Source: Alphaproteobacteria bacterium (lineage in GTDB: Bacteria > Pseudomonadota > Alphaproteobacteria > Micavibrionales > UBA2020). From it: a DNA stretch of 7,610 bases. Location: positions 1 to 7,610 of the forward strand of contig JAGXAX010000066.1 in NCBI GenBank assembly GCA_018971405.1, in the 5' to 3' direction. Below the pieces are notes generated by a model that saw nothing but the letters and a program-made list of their open reading frames with translations, had not been told where the DNA came from and searched no databases. Shown one piece after another: positions 7,518 through 7,610 of this stretch (position 1 is its first letter; each line of letters begins with the position of its first letter). The position numbers were made by a program, and so were the translations under genes.

Positions 7518-7538
7518 TCCGGCGCGATAAAAGCCGGA
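7518..7538. promoter_or_regulatory. Inverted repeat in the divergent intergenic region
   Basis: TCCGGC (7518-7523) and GCCGGA (7533-7538) form a perfect 6-bp inverted repeat around 9 bases, between the starts of the ankyrin gene and the divergent plus-strand gene. It is well placed for a shared operator, or it may be a chance GC-rich pairing within an otherwise AT-rich gap. Confidence 0.3.
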
Positions 7539-7580
7539 CGATATGGCAAGAATGGCAGTATACATATTTCATAAGTCAAC

Positions 7581-7586
7581 AGGAGG
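7581..7586 (+). promoter_or_regulatory. Ribosome binding site of a divergent plus-strand gene
   Basis: A perfect AGGAGG lies 9 bases before the ATG at 7596. It is the strongest Shine-Dalgarno in the window and the main evidence that a plus-strand gene begins at the right edge. Confidence 0.65.
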
Positions 7587-7595
7587 GCGCAAACC

Positions 7596-7610
7596 ATGAC
7601 GCACGGCAGG
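7596..7610 (+). CDS. Start of a plus-strand gene (partial, cut by the window edge)
   Basis: Five codons, Met-Thr-His-Gly-Arg, follow a perfect AGGAGG at a 9-base spacing. The gene would be divergent from the ankyrin gene, sharing the 177-bp AT-rich gap 7419-7595. The product cannot be identified from five residues, and I found no convincing -35/-10 pair for it. Confidence 0.5.

Noticed and set aside
7419..7565. 49-residue N-terminal extension of the ankyrin protein
   Set aside because: The strong GAGGGAG before 7418 fixes the start, and the extension lies in AT-rich intergenic DNA with no ankyrin similarity.

Overview
The window looks like chromosomal DNA from a GC-rich alphaproteobacterium. 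The evidence is a typical alphaproteobacterial FtsH (C-terminal tail with a Ser-Val-Pro-Thr-Ala-Gly stretch and a Glu-Pro-Lys-Gly end) lying directly downstream of tilS, which is the conserved tilS-ftsH order of that class, and a TilS with an alphaproteobacterial-type N-terminus. Coding DNA is GC-rich, whereas the gaps between genes, especially 6100-6215 and 7440-7580, are strikingly AT-rich. Large ankyrin and DUF4116 repeat proteins are typical of bacteria that live with eukaryotic hosts, so a host-associated or gut lineage is likely (inference).

Layout: all four complete genes are on the minus strand, so they are read from right to left. An ankyrin-repeat protein (6342-7418) comes first, with a good Shine-Dalgarno. 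After a 288-bp gap holding two hairpins and a near-consensus sigma-70 promoter comes a 906-residue protein (3333-6053). It has about 24 tandem 25-residue DUF4116-type units followed by a C-terminal domain that resembles the GT-A glycosyltransferase fold of the TcdA/TcdB and Gly_transf_sug class. tilS (2222-3262) follows after a short gap without a visible promoter, then a promoter-bearing gap, then ftsH (144-2105). A new plus-strand gene begins at the right edge (ATG at 7596 with a perfect Shine-Dalgarno), divergent from the ankyrin gene. A possible partial minus-strand gene runs off the left edge.

How the genes fit together: tilS (decoding of AUA codons through lysidine in tRNA-Ile) and ftsH (membrane protein quality control) form the housekeeping half. 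The ankyrin and DUF4116 proteins form an accessory half at the place where many alphaproteobacteria carry the tol-pal-cpoB block. The DUF4116/glycosyltransferase-like fusion is the most notable object: its architecture (long helical solenoid plus possible sugar-transfer domain) suggests a protein that recognises and glycosylates a partner, possibly a host-directed effector. That is a hypothesis from sequence patterns, not an established function.
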